NCBI GenBank assembly: GCA_038230415.1 | Contig: JBBRNH010000086.1 | Coordinates: 1-26,053, forward strand | Length of the DNA: 26,053 nucleotides | Source: JBBRNH01 sp038230415 | GTDB taxonomy: Bacteria; Bacteroidota; Bacteroidia; Cytophagales; Spirosomataceae | Direction of reading: 5' to 3' | Shown: piece after piece, positions 1 to 10,000 of the stretch | Layout of the letters: every line of letters starts with the position of its first letter | How positions within the stretch are numbered: position 1 is the first letter of the stretch | The notes under the pieces: generated by a model | Databases searched by the model: none | The model's input: only the letters and a program-made list of their open reading frames with translations | Told to the model about the DNA's origin: nothing | Made by a program: the position numbers and the translations under genes

Positions 1-3000
1 ACCGCCACCGGCCCGAACAGTGAAACCGCCACGCAGCGCACTTATTTTGCCATCGTAAACGAAGCCCAGCCCTTGCCCGTTGGTCGGCCCGGTTTGTCGG
101 CTAAACTCGACAAAACCACCTACCAGCCCGGCGAATCGGCGACGCTCACCATCGGCGATGGTCTCGACCCGAACCGGGCGCATTATCTGTTGCAGGTCTA
201 TGAAAAGGGCAAAACGATTCGGGAGGAATGGCTAACGGCAACGCCAAATCAACCGTTGCGGGTGCTGTTGCCCATTGCCGAACGCAACCGGGGTGGGTTT
301 GCCGTGCGGGTATCGGGGGTCAGAAACGGGCGGTTCGAGAGCCAGACGCAGACCCTGGCCGTGCCGTTCAGCAACAAAGAACTAACCGTTGAAACGCTGA
401 CCTTCCGCGACAAACTCAAACCCGGTCAGCCCGAAACCTGGACGCTCCGCATCAGTGGGCCGGGGGGCGAGCGTGTTGCCGCCGAGATGGTGGCTACGCT
501 CTACGATGCTTCGCTCGATACGTTTGTAGCATTGTATTGGCCGACGACTTTTTATCAGCCAACGGCTTACGCGGGCAACGGCTACCGGGCCGGTAACTTC
601 GGAAATCGGGCTACGCAACCCTTGTTTTATCGTTACGACGGCGGCACGTCAGGTTTTCTATTTCTGCGGTATGATGCCCTGAGTTGGGGCCGGTATGCGT
701 TCACGGGCTACGGCGACCGGCCCTTTTATGTGCGGGAACTGCCAAATCAAGGCCAACTTATGATCCGGCTGCAACGCAAAGGCAACCAAGTCACAGGCAC
801 CATCCGCAATGAAAACAGCGATGCTGTACCGGGCGTAAATATCAACCAGAAAGGGGCGTTGACAGGATTTTTGAGCGACGCGACCGGCAAATTTACGTTG
901 ACGCTTCTCAACGCCCCCAAGCCCACATTGGAGTTTAGTTTCGTTGGTTATCAACGGCTTGACTTGGCACTGACCAATCAGAAGAACCAGTCGGCGCGGT
1001 TTATGCCCGACGAAACGATGCTGAACGAAATGGCAGTGGCAGGCTATGGCGGGCGCGTTGGCCGGGTTATGGAAGCCCAGGTTGCAGGAATGGCAATGAT
1101 GGCTGCCCCGGCACCGGCGGCAAAACGGGCGCGGGGGGATTATGCGGATTCTTCGGATGAGGAGTCTCCCCCTGCTGAGACACAGTTGCTACAAGAAGCG
1201 GTAGCGAAAAAACCGTCCCCCCAACCCGCGCCCCAAATCCGCAAGAACTTCAACGAAACGGCGTTTTTCCTGCCCGATCTCCGCACCGATGAACAGGGCC
1301 GGGTGCTGCTCACCTTCACCATGCCCGAAGCCCTCACGCGCTGGCGGTTGCGGACATTCGCCCACACCAAAGACCTGAAAACTGGCACCTTAGACCGCGA
1401 CATCATCACCCAGAAAGAGTTGATGATTACCACCAACCTGCCGCGTTTCTTCCGCGAGGGCGACACCATCCGCATCGCGGCCCGGATTAACAACCTGACC
1501 GATAAAGGATTAACCGGCATAGCGAAGTTAGAAGTTTTGGACGCGCTGACGGGCTTACCCTTGCCAAATCCGGCTGGTGGTGGAGTATTCACCGCCCAGC
1601 CTAACCAAAGCACCGCCGTTTTCTGGACGTTGCCCATCCCAACGGGAATGCCACCCGTCACGATTCGGGTGAGTGCAACGGCGGGAAGTTTTACCGATGC
1701 CGAAGAACGCACCGTGCCGGTGTTGCCCAATCGGATGCTCGTGACCGAAACGCTGCCGATTTGGGTGAATGGCAACGAGAAAAAGACGTTTACGCTCGAT
1801 GCGCTGGCGAAACTCGCGCCGGAGTTGCCCGTTCAGCACGAACGGCTCACGGTAGAGGTCACAGCCAACCCGATTTGGTACGCGCTGCAAAGCCTGCCCG
1901 GCGTGTTGGAGTACCCCTACGAGTGCGCCGAGCAGTTGTTTAGCCGGGTGTATGGCAGCAGTTTAGCCGCCTTCATCGTGAATGCCCGCCCCGAATTCAA
2001 GGCAGTGATCGAGGGCTGGAAGACGACCCCACCGCGCAACCCCTTAGAAACCAACGCCGAACTAAAAGCCGTAACCCTCGAAAACACGCCCTGGGTAGCC
2101 GATGCCCGCGCCGAAGCCGACCGCACCGCCAAACTCGGCCAGCTCTTCGATGCCAACAACCTCCGCAATATGGAAGCGCAATCGCTGGCGAAACTCAAGC
2201 AATTGCAAACGCCGGACGGTGGTTTCCGGTGGTTTCCCGGCCTGCCCGCCAGCCCGACGATTACGCTGCATTTACTGGCTGGATTTGGTCATCTCGCCAA
2301 ACTCGGTGTTCGGTTGCCCGATGGATTGCAGGCCGACGTTGACGCGATGATGGCCCGCGCCGTGACCTACGCCGATGCCGAAATGCGCCGGTACATTCAG
2401 AATAGTAAGGGTCAGAATCTTGGCAGTTATTGGGCCATGCAGTACGGTTACGCCCGGAGTTTTTACCGGCAAACGCCCCTCCCTGCCGAGATTCAAAAAC
2501 CGATGATGGCTGCGTTAGCGGCTAACTGGCTCAATGCCAATTTGCAGGGGCAGGCCATGACTGCTCTGACACTCAACCGATTTGGCGATGCGGCAACGGC
2601 GCAGCAAATCATGGCCTCGCTCCGCGAACGCGCCACCACCACCGACGAGATGGGTATGTTCTGGCCCGAAAATAAGGTCGGCACGTTTTGGTATCAGGCT
2701 CCGGTGGAGACGCAAGCCTTGCTGATCGAGACGTTTGGGGAATTACCCGGCCTGAAATCCCGCGAGATTGACCACCTCAAACAGTGGCTTATCCGGCAGA
2801 AACAAACGCAATCCTGGCCCTCAACCAAAGCCACCACCGAAGCGGTTTACGCGCTCTTGCTAAACGGTTCGTCTTGGACAGATCCCAAAAATACGGCTAC
2901 GGTAAAAATCGGCAATATCCTGTTAGCCGACCGTGCCAACAAACCCGAACTTGCCACCGGGTATCAGAAAACGGCCTTCGCCCCGGCAGAAATCCAGCCC

Positions 3001-3564
3001 ACGTTGGGCCGCGTCGAAATCAGCAAGAAAGGTGACGGCCCGGCCTTCGGAGCCATGTACTGGCAGCATTTTGAGCCGCTCGACCGCGTAACGCCTTCTG
3101 CATCAGGAACGCCGGGAACGGGTGCAGCCGGAGCCGGCCCGTCGGGTTTGTCTATCCAGAAAACCCTGTACGTGCAACGAGACACCGATAGCGGCCCGAA
3201 AATCTCGGTTATCTCGTCAGCAACGGCGTTGAAACCCGGCGATTTAGTGAAAGTCCGATTAGTGTTGACCGCTGACCGGGTGATGGAGTACGTGCATCTG
3301 AAAGACGGGCGTGCCAGCGGTTTCGAGCCGATTGCAGTGCTGTCGGGTTATAAATACCAGAATGGCTTGGGTTATTACGAAGCCCCGCGCGATGCCAGCA
3401 CCGACTTTTTTATGGAATACCTCCCGAAAGGAACCCACGTATTTGAGTACGACCTGCGCGTGGTTCACGCCGGGGATTTCTCGGCGGGCGTGGCAACGGT
3501 GCAGTGTTTTTACGCCCCCGAATTTGCCGCCCACTCCGCCGGAGAACGGGTTTTAGTCAGGTAG
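1..3564 (+). CDS. Alpha-2-macroglobulin family protein (5'-truncated by window edge)
   Basis: The frame is open from base 1, so the gene begins upstream; 1187 codons are visible before the TAG. Bacterial alpha-2-macroglobulins are large envelope proteins thought to trap attacking proteases. The visible part holds beta-sandwich (MG-like) domains, then around bases 750-980 a CarboxypepD_reg-like domain (VPGVNINQKGA, GKFTL, FVGYQRL), a low-complexity Ala/Pro linker (about 1090-1230), and the conserved bait-region-following MG segment (FLPDLRTDEQGRVLLTFTMP). The thioester motif is present as YPYECAEQ, with the Cys codon at 1924-1926 (CxEQ), so covalent trapping is plausible. A helical thioester-domain region follows, then a C-terminal MG domain with a Gly/Ala/Pro linker near 3100-3145. 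An in-frame TTG at 73 is only an internal codon. Family assignment is firm; substrate and full length are unknown. Confidence 0.9.
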   Translation, partial: TATGPNSETATQRTYFAIVNEAQPLPVGRPGLSAKLDKTTYQPGESATLTIGDGLDPNRAHYLLQVYEKGKTIREEWLTATPNQPLRVLLPIAERNRGGFAVRVSGVRNGRFESQTQTLAVPFSNKELTVETLTFRDKLKPGQPETWTLRISGPGGERVAAEMVATLYDASLDTFVALYWPTTFYQPTAYAGNGYRAGNFGNRATQPLFYRYDGGTSGFLFLRYDALSWGRYAFTGYGDRPFYVRELPNQGQLMIRLQRKGNQVTGTIRNENSDAVPGVNINQKGALTGFLSDATGKFTLTLLNAPKPTLEFSFVGYQRLDLALTNQKNQSARFMPDETMLNEMAVAGYGGRVGRVMEAQVAGMAMMAAPAPAAKRARGDYADSSDEESPPAETQLLQEAVAKKPSPQPAPQIRKNFNETAFFLPDLRTDEQGRVLLTFTMPEALTRWRLRTFAHTKDLKTGTLDRDIITQKELMITTNLPRFFREGDTIRIAARINNLTDKGLTGIAKLEVLDALTGLPLPNPAGGGVFTAQPNQSTAVFWTLPIPTGMPPVTIRVSATAGSFTDAEERTVPVLPNRMLVTETLPIWVNGNEKKTFTLDALAKLAPELPVQHERLTVEVTANPIWYALQSLPGVLEYPYECAEQLFSRVYGSSLAAFIVNARPEFKAVIEGWKTTPPRNPLETNAELKAVTLENTPWVADARAEADRTAKLGQLFDANNLRNMEAQSLAKLKQLQTPDGGFRWFPGLPASPTITLHLLAGFGHLAKLGVRLPDGLQADVDAMMARAVTYADAEMRRYIQNSKGQNLGSYWAMQYGYARSFYRQTPLPAEIQKPMMAALAANWLNANLQGQAMTALTLNRFGDAATAQQIMASLRERATTTDEMGMFWPENKVGTFWYQAPVETQALLIETFGELPGLKSREIDHLKQWLIRQKQTQSWPSTKATTEAVYALLLNGSSWTDPKNTATVKIGNILLADRANKPELATGYQKTAFAPAEIQPTLGRVEISKKGDGPAFGAMYWQHFEPLDRVTPSASGTPGTGAAGAGPSGLSIQKTLYVQRDTDSGPKISVISSATALKPGDLVKVRLVLTADRVMEYVHLKDGRASGFEPIAVLSGYKYQNGLGYYEAPRDASTDFFMEYLPKGTHVFEYDLRVVHAGDFSAGVATVQCFYAPEFAAHSAGERVLVR

Positions 3565-3582
3565 AGACGCATATTTACGTCT
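3561..3582. repeat. Short GTAGAGAC-type palindromic repeat at gene end
   Basis: GTAGAGAC at 3561-3568 contains the TAG stop of the upstream gene. The arms AGACG (3565-3569) and CGTCT (3578-3582) flank an 8-base loop, and the stretch ATATTTACGTCT resembles the inner arm ATATTTGCGTCT of the larger repeat at 4610-4712. It may act as a weak transcript-end hairpin, but there is no T-run. Confidence 0.55.
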
Positions 3583-3598
3583 GCACATATAAAATAAC

Positions 3599-4618
3599 AT
3601 GACCAACCTCAACACCATTGGCGAAATCGGGCTGCTGAACCGCATTGCAGCCTCCATGCCCGCCCCCATGCAACCCACCACCCGGCTCGGATTTGGCGAC
3701 GATGCCGCCGTTTTTGACCTCGATGAGTTCAGCTACGGCCTGTTTGCGTCGGCGTTGCTGCTCGAAGGCGTTCAATTTGATTTGACGTATTTTCCGTTGC
3801 AACACCTCGGCTACAAAGCTGTTTCGACGGGGGTAGCAAAAATTGCCGCCATGAACGGCTTGCCCATGCAACTTTCATTAAGTGTAGGGATGAGCAGTCG
3901 GTTTACGCTCGAAGCCGTTGACGCGCTGTATGAAGGCGTTCGCGGGGCCTGCGAAGCCTACGGCGTGGACTGGGTTGGGGGCGACATTACTACCTCGCGG
4001 GTGGGCCTGACGCTGGCCGTGAGCATCACGGGCCGGGTGCCGAAAGACAAAATCACCTACCGGAATACGGCCAAACCAAACGATGTGCTGTGCGTTACCG
4101 GCGATCTCGGCGCGGCTTACTTAGGGCTGCAACTGCTCGAACGCGAAAAGCAGGAGTTCCTGGCAAACCCCGATATGCAGCCCGCCCTAACCGAAGAAAC
4201 GGCGTACCTCGTGCAACGGCAACTCCGCCCCGAAGCCCGCACCGACACCGTTCACGAACTCCGTGATCTGGGAATTTTGCCAACGGCCATGATCGGCGTT
4301 CCCGACGGGCTGGCGGCTGCCTTGCTGCACCTTTGCCGGGATTCTAAAACGGGCGCGGTAATCTTCGATAATAACCTGCCGATTGACGACCAGAGTTATC
4401 TGATTGCTACCGAGTTCAGTATCAGCCCGATAACGGCGGCCTTGAACGGGGGCGACGACTACGAACTGCTCTTCACGGTGCCGCCCGCCGAGTTTGAGAA
4501 ACTTAAAAACAGTTCGCGCATTACCGCCGTTGGCTACCTCACCGCCGACCCCACACAGGTGATTCTCGCCACCAAAGCCGGGCAGCAAACGCCCATCCGG
4601 GCGCAGGGGTTTGTGTAG
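3599..4618 (+). CDS. thiL: Thiamine-monophosphate kinase ThiL
   Basis: ThiL phosphorylates thiamine monophosphate to thiamine diphosphate with ATP, the last step of cofactor synthesis, in the cytoplasm. The 339-aa length fits the family. Visible hallmarks are the N-terminal GEIGLLNRI and GFGDDAAVFD (metal/nucleotide-binding, AIRS-like fold), VGGDITTS, CVTGDLGAAYLGLQLL, DGLAAALLHLC and NGGDDYELLFTVP near the C-terminus. The ATG at 3599 gives the expected short N-terminus before the GE..L motif. It stands alone between an alpha-2-macroglobulin gene (34 bp upstream) and convergent manC, with no other thi genes nearby. Its last codons (Phe-Val-TAG) are supplied by one arm of the inverted repeat at 4610-4712. 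Confidence in function is high. Confidence 0.95.
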   Translation: MTNLNTIGEIGLLNRIAASMPAPMQPTTRLGFGDDAAVFDLDEFSYGLFASALLLEGVQFDLTYFPLQHLGYKAVSTGVAKIAAMNGLPMQLSLSVGMSSRFTLEAVDALYEGVRGACEAYGVDWVGGDITTSRVGLTLAVSITGRVPKDKITYRNTAKPNDVLCVTGDLGAAYLGLQLLEREKQEFLANPDMQPALTEETAYLVQRQLRPEARTDTVHELRDLGILPTAMIGVPDGLAAALLHLCRDSKTGAVIFDNNLPIDDQSYLIATEFSISPITAALNGGDDYELLFTVPPAEFEKLKNSSRITAVGYLTADPTQVILATKAGQQTPIRAQGFV

Positions 4619-4712
4619 AGACCGGTGCGCCGGTGCGACAATATTTGCGTCTCGTGGATCGTGGCGGCTGAGACGCAAATATGCCGGTCCGCCGGTGCGG
4701 TCTCTACACAAA
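4610..4712. repeat. 103-bp inverted repeat spanning the convergent thiL/manC ends
   Basis: The outer arms 4610-4623 and 4699-4712 are perfect 14-bp inverted copies (TTTGTGTAGAGACC). The inner arms 4641-4653 and 4670-4682 are perfect 13-bp copies (ATATTTGCGTCTC). The connecting segments, rich in GCGCCGGTGCG-type words, are imperfectly complementary, and the apical loop is 4654-4669. Each outer arm contains the stop codon of its gene: TAG of thiL at 4616-4618, and TAG of manC at 4706-4704 on the minus strand. It is probably a mobile or dispersed palindromic element that now serves as a bidirectional transcript end. Confidence 0.8.
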
Positions 4713-5789
4713 TTCGGCTCCGCGCTCTTTGGCGTGGGCCACAAATTCTTTCACTTTCTGCTCGTCTTCTTTGCGGCAGACCATCAGCACGTTATCAAAC
4801 TCGGCCACGATGAACCCGTCTAAGCCGTTCACCACCACGAGCCGCTCTTTGGGCGTTTTGATGATGCAGTTCTGGGTGTCGAACAACATCACGTGGCCGT
4901 CAATCACGTTCTGGTTTTCGTCTTTGTCTGATACGTCATACAGTGATTTCCAGGTGCCGAGGTCCGACCAGCCGAAATCACTCAGCACTACAAACACGTT
5001 ATCGGCTTTTTCCATGATGCCGTTGTCAATCGAGACACTACCGCAGAGTGAATACGCCCGGCCAATAAAGGCTTCTTCGCGGTCGGTGTAGTAGGTATCG
5101 TTTCCTTCGGCAAAAATCTCGGCCAGGTCGGGCATGATCTCGGTAAAAGCGCGGATGATGCTCTGAGCGTTCCAGACAAAGATTCCCGCGTTCCAGACAA
5201 ACTCACCGCTGGCAATAAACTCTTTGGCGAGTTCAATCTGCGGTTTTTCGGTGAAGGTTTTCACCTTTTTCATGTCCCGGATTTCGGGCGTTTCACCCGG
5301 TGTTGCCACATACTGAATGTAGCCGTAGCCGGTGTCGGGGCGGCTGGGCTGAATGCCGAGCGTCACCAGCACATCGTTATATTCAGTGGCACCGAGCGCA
5401 ACCCGAATTGTTTCCCGAAACTCGTCTTCGGCCAGAATAATATGATCGGCAGGAGCAACAACGATGTTGGCATCGGGATTTTGCTGCGCGATTTTGTAGC
5501 AGGCGTAGGCAATGCAGGGCGCAGTGTTGCGGGCAACGGGTTCGCACAGAATCTGGTCGGCGGCTAAGTACGGCAGTTGTTCGCGGCACAAATCGCGGTA
5601 GCGGTCGCTGGTAACAATGTAGATATGTTCGGGCGGGCAGATGCCATCGAAGCGCGAGGCCGTTTGTTGCAACAGCGATTGGCCCGTTCCCAGCACGTCG
5701 TGAAATTGCTTGGGGTATCCCGTGCGGCTAAAGGGCCAGAACCGCGTTCCAACCCCGCCCGCCATGATGACGACATAGTTATTGTTCAT
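4704..5789 (-). CDS. manC: Mannose-1-phosphate guanylyltransferase
   Basis: The enzyme makes GDP-mannose from mannose-1-phosphate and GTP, feeding glycan, O-antigen or exopolysaccharide synthesis. The N-terminal nucleotidyltransferase signature is clear (VVIMAGGVGTRFWPFSR, then PKQF). Later motifs include the VVAPADHII stretch, TLGIQPSRPDTGYGYIQ, FTEKP, WNAGIFVWNA, GIMEKADNVFVV and FGWSDLGTW. I chose the ATG at 5789 (361 aa, starting MNNNY) because the 15 extra residues of the longer frame (start 5834) are outside the family domain. There is no isomerase domain, so this is the single-domain Bacteroidota form. It lies 88 bp downstream of the DUF3089 gene on the same strand and ends inside the inverted repeat shared with thiL. 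The family is firm; the symbol is by analogy. Confidence 0.92.
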   Translation of the reverse strand: MNNNYVVIMAGGVGTRFWPFSRTGYPKQFHDVLGTGQSLLQQTASRFDGICPPEHIYIVTSDRYRDLCREQLPYLAADQILCEPVARNTAPCIAYACYKIAQQNPDANIVVAPADHIILAEDEFRETIRVALGATEYNDVLVTLGIQPSRPDTGYGYIQYVATPGETPEIRDMKKVKTFTEKPQIELAKEFIASGEFVWNAGIFVWNAQSIIRAFTEIMPDLAEIFAEGNDTYYTDREEAFIGRAYSLCGSVSIDNGIMEKADNVFVVLSDFGWSDLGTWKSLYDVSDKDENQNVIDGHVMLFDTQNCIIKTPKERLVVVNGLDGFIVAEFDNVLMVCRKEDEQKVKEFVAHAKERGAEFV

Positions 5790-5877
5790 GTATGATGTAG
5801 GCTGTATTTTCCCGTCGGCTGGTGCTTTACCCATGCCGGATTCTATGGCAAGACTACAGCCAAATGATGGTAAATGT

Positions 5878-6999
5878 TCAGGGCTTGCCCGGATTCTTAG
5901 CCACGAACGCCTGAACCCGCCGGGCTGCGTTCTCCCGAATATTCATCCAAAAGAAGTTAATGTCGGCCACGTGCCAGATTTTGGTTTTGACCAACCCGGC
6001 CCCCGGCACGTTCGGCGTACCGATCCAGAGCAAGCCCTTATTACTTTGAGCATCAACCATTTCGGGATAAAATTTAAAGTTCGGCCCAACGCCACCGAGG
6101 TTTGCCGGGCGCGGAGCCGGGCTGTCGGTTGAATTCCAGATCAGCGGATTCGTGCAGAGCGCACGGTTCAGGGCTTTGGTATAATAGTCGGGTATATACT
6201 CTTTGGCGAACGTGTTCCAGGAAACAAAACAGCCCGTTTGGTCGGCGGTTTCACCGGGGGGGATAGTCTTGAAATACGTCGGTGGCGTGGCAATGCCAAT
6301 TAGATAAGCCGCCACGAGCCGCTCCTGAAGCGGTTTCCCGTCGAAAAATTCCCGGAGCAATCGTCCGCTGTGAAGTGTCCCCTGCGAGTGGGCGGCAATA
6401 ATAATCGGGCGGAGTGAGCCGTCAGGATTGGTGCCGTAATGGTCGAGGTAATACTGAAACGCGGCCCGCACGTCCTGATAAGCCAGGTCAAGCGCACGCC
6501 GTTTGTCGGTGCTGTCGCTGGTGGTAAACGCCGAATAGTGCGCCTGTCGGTAGCGCGGGGCATACACCCGGCCCGCGCCGTTGAAGGCCGATGCCTGATT
6601 GAGAATCGTGGAGTTGTCAACTTTCTGATTCATGTCGGCATCCAGCACATCGGCGTTCCACTCCGAGGGGCCTTGAGGCTGGCCGGTGTAGATAGTGGGA
6701 TGCACAAAAAATACATCGGCAATGGCCGTTGCCTGCCCGTCGCGGACGGTTTCGGGGGCATTACGCGGAATCGAGTCGGCGGCATCGCGTTTGGTGGGCA
6801 GGGCCGCCCAGGCTTCGGGACGGCTGTAATCCGGGGCGGTTAGCGCGGGCTGATTGGCAACGTGGGAAGCCAGTTTTACCGGCCCGCGCTGGCACGAAAG
6901 ACTACCGAAAAGTGCCAGAAATAGCACTAAACAAAGCGGGGCAATAGAAGAATTTGGGGATGTTTTGCTTATGGCAAGATTTTTTAGAACGAAAGGCAT
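5878..6999 (-). CDS. DUF3089 family alpha/beta-hydrolase-like lipoprotein
   Basis: The protein has 373 aa from the ATG at 6999, which puts a short N-terminus ahead of the hydrophobic segment. The signal sequence ends in a lipobox (LFGSLSC followed by Gln), so it is probably a lipoprotein. The mature part matches the DUF3089 pattern: ADVFFVHPTIYT, NQASAFNGAGRVYAPRYRQ, a nucleophile elbow AHSQGT (Ser about residue 205 of this start), then CFVSWNTFAKEY, CTNPLIW and a late WHVADINFFW with a possible catalytic His. Families of this fold are esterases or lipases, but DUF3089 has no assigned substrate. A 12-residue longer start (7035) exists but would add residues ahead of the signal peptide. It may be co-transcribed with manC, and it diverges from the TonB receptor gene. 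Confidence 0.85.
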   Translation of the reverse strand: MPFVLKNLAISKTSPNSSIAPLCLVLFLALFGSLSCQRGPVKLASHVANQPALTAPDYSRPEAWAALPTKRDAADSIPRNAPETVRDGQATAIADVFFVHPTIYTGQPQGPSEWNADVLDADMNQKVDNSTILNQASAFNGAGRVYAPRYRQAHYSAFTTSDSTDKRRALDLAYQDVRAAFQYYLDHYGTNPDGSLRPIIIAAHSQGTLHSGRLLREFFDGKPLQERLVAAYLIGIATPPTYFKTIPPGETADQTGCFVSWNTFAKEYIPDYYTKALNRALCTNPLIWNSTDSPAPRPANLGGVGPNFKFYPEMVDAQSNKGLLWIGTPNVPGAGLVKTKIWHVADINFFWMNIRENAARRVQAFVAKNPGKP

Positions 7000-7061
7000 A
7001 AAAGCATTTATTTTGCAGTAAATAATCACGTTCAATTAACGAATAATTACTAACCTAAGTT

Positions 7062-10000
7062 ATGAATCAAGTATTTACGCACGTTCTGACGAATCAACTT
7101 CGTCATCGGCTGCTGCTGGTTTTTTGCCTGTTTTCGTTTGGGGCAATGGCCCAAACCAATCTGTCGGGCAAGATTACCGATGCTGTCAGCAAAAACACCC
7201 TCGCCGGGGTAAGCATCGCCATCAAGGGCAAAGTTTTAGGTACGATTACCGATACCAAAGGTAGTTTCTCGTTGCAGACCACCACACCCACGCCCTTTGT
7301 AGTGGTGGTTTCATCGGTCGGATACGAGTCGCAGCAGTTTACCATCACGGGTAGCCGCTCTGATCTTAACATTGACCTGAAAGAACAGGTTACGCTCGGC
7401 CAGGAGGTAGTAGTGTCGGCCAGTCGGACCGAAGAGGAAATCCTGAAATCGCCGGTGTCGGTCGAGAAAATAGACATTCGCGGTCTGCAAAACGCCCCCA
7501 CACCCAGCGTTTACGATGCCTTAGCCAACCTGAAAGGGGTTGATTTTGCCACGCAGGGGTTGCTGTTTAAGTCAGTTAATCTGCGCGGCTTTGGCAGCAC
7601 CGGCAACCCTCGCACGGTGCAACTCATTGACGGAATGGACAACTCGGCCCCCGGCCTGAACTTCCCGACCGATAACATCGTCGGGATTCCTGACCTTGAC
7701 TTAGCCAGCGTAGAAGTATTGGCGGGTGCGGCATCGGCACTCTACGGCCCGAACGCTATTCAGGGTCTGATTTTGATGAACTCGAAAAGCCCGTTTGATT
7801 ATCAGGGACTGAGTGCCAACGTGAAGGCCGGTATCATGAGCGCGAGTAACCGCGACGTGGTGAACACGGGCTACTACGATGCCTCTATCCGGTATGCCAA
7901 AGCGTTTAACAACCGATTTGCCTTCAAACTCAATTTTTCCTACATCCGGGCTAAAGACTGGCAGGCGACCAACTATGACAACCTAAACCTCGGCGGCAAC
8001 GCCGACCCGAACCGCATCCTCGGCACCAAACTCAACTACGATGGTGCCAACACCTACGGCGATGAGTTTACGGCTAACATAAAATCGGTCGGCCAAACCC
8101 TGATTACCAACAAATTACTACCCGCAGCGGCTGCCGGTTTGCTGCCCGACGTGAACGTAAGCCGGACGGGTTTTCTGGAGCGCGATTTGGTGGATTATAA
8201 CACCAAGAGCATCAAGTTTAACGGAGCCGCACACTACCGGATTACCGATAAAGTTGAACTCATCGGGCAGTTGAATTACGGCAACGGCACGACTGTCTAC
8301 ACCGCTTCGGGCCGCTATGCCCTGCGTGATTTCTCGCTCACGCAAGCCAAACTTGAACTCCGGGGCGACAACTTCACCCTCCGGGCCTACACCACCCAGG
8401 AGCGGTCGGGCAAGTCATACACCGCCGGGCTTTTAGCCATTGCTATGGGCGAAGCCATCAAACCCAGCAGCACCTGGTTTGGGCAATACACGGGGGCATA
8501 CGTTCAGGCCGTGAGCGCGGGGCAGTCGGCAGATGCGGCCCAGGTTACGGCGCGGGGCGTGGCCGATGGCGGTCGGCCAGTGCCGGGAACGGATGCCTTC
8601 ACGAGTTTGCTCGATACCTACCGCAACAAACCCATTAGCGAAGGCGGGGGCGGTTTTCAGGATAGATCGAACCTGTATCACCTCGACGCGGTGTATAACC
8701 TGAAAAACCAGATCAAATTTGCCGAAGTATTGGTGGGGGCCAACTACCGCCGGTATATTCTGGCTTCGGCAGGCACGCTCTTTGCCGACCAGGCCGAGGG
8801 ACGCAACGGAAAAATCGCCATTAATGAATTTGGCGGATTTGCCCAGATTGCCAAGTCGCTTTTTAACGACCACCTAAAACTGACGGCATCGGGCCGGTAC
8901 GACAAAAACCAGAATTTCGACGGGCAGTTTACGCCCCGGCTTTCGGCGGTTGCCACCTTCGGCGACCAGAACATCCGGGTCTCCTACCAAACGGGTTTCC
9001 GTATCCCGACCACGCAAAACCAGTATATTGACCTGAAAACACCACAGGCGCGGCTCATTGGCGGTTTGCCGGAGTTTGATACCCGATATAACTTGGCAAC
9101 GGCTTATACGCTGCAAAACGTGCAGGCAGCCGGGGCCATCATCGGAGCCAATGGTGCCAGCAAACCCTTTCAGGATCAGGTAATTGCCCAGCTAACGGCG
9201 GCAGTGCTGCCCCAGGTACAGGCCGCAGTACAAGCGGCAGTAACGGCTCAGGTACAGGCTGCTGTGGCGGCTGGTCAGATTCCGGCGGCCAACGCGGCAG
9301 CGGCCATCACCGCCGGGGTTACGGCAGCCCTGCCCGGCGAAGTGGCAAAGGTGGTTGCGGCCAATGCGCCCGCTGCCATTCAGGGCGCGGCTATCAACAC
9401 CGGGGTTGCCGCATTAAAAACCTACCAGGTTCAGAAATTCAGGCCGGAGCGCGTTGCCAGTTACGAAATCGGCTACCGGGGTCTGGTGGCAAAACGATTG
9501 TTTGTTGATGCCTACGGCTACATGAGCCGTTACACCAACTTCTTAGGGAGCGTAACGCTGATTAAGGCAACGGCATCGGTGGCACCGGGCCTGTTACCAT
9601 TGGCATCGGGGGTGTTTGGTTCGTCGGCCACGCGCGATGTGTTTTCGCGGCCTGCCAACAGCAACGAAGACATCACCACGTCGGGCTGGGGATTGGGGCT
9701 GACCTACCAACTCAAGAAAGGCTATACCCTGGCGGCCAACATCTCAAACAATAACTTAGATAACTTCAGGAAAACCGACGAGGTGCAGTTCGATTATTTC
9801 AATACGCCCAAGTATCGCTACAACCTGACCTACGGCAAACGGCCCACGTCGAATACGCCAATTGGGTTCAGCGTGAATATCAAACATCAGGACGAATTTA
9901 TCTGGCAGGGTTTTGGTGTGCCATCTGACCCAAGCGTACCGTTTTTCAGCAATACAACGGTGCCAGCCATCACCAACCTTGACGCGCAGGTGAGTTATAA

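Noticed and set aside
1140..1775. 211-codon minus-strand frame inside the alpha-2-macroglobulin gene
   Set aside because: It is a shadow of a well-supported coding frame; the composition (Ser/Arg/Val-rich) is typical of antisense reading.
4187..4744. 185-codon minus-strand frame over the end of thiL
   Set aside because: It is antisense to conserved ThiL motifs and crosses the inverted repeat; there are no domain signs.
9201..9290. Possible CRISPR-like or tandem repeat array in the TonB receptor gene
   Set aside because: The repeats are imperfect Ala/Gln/Val codon repetition in frame, with no regular spacers.
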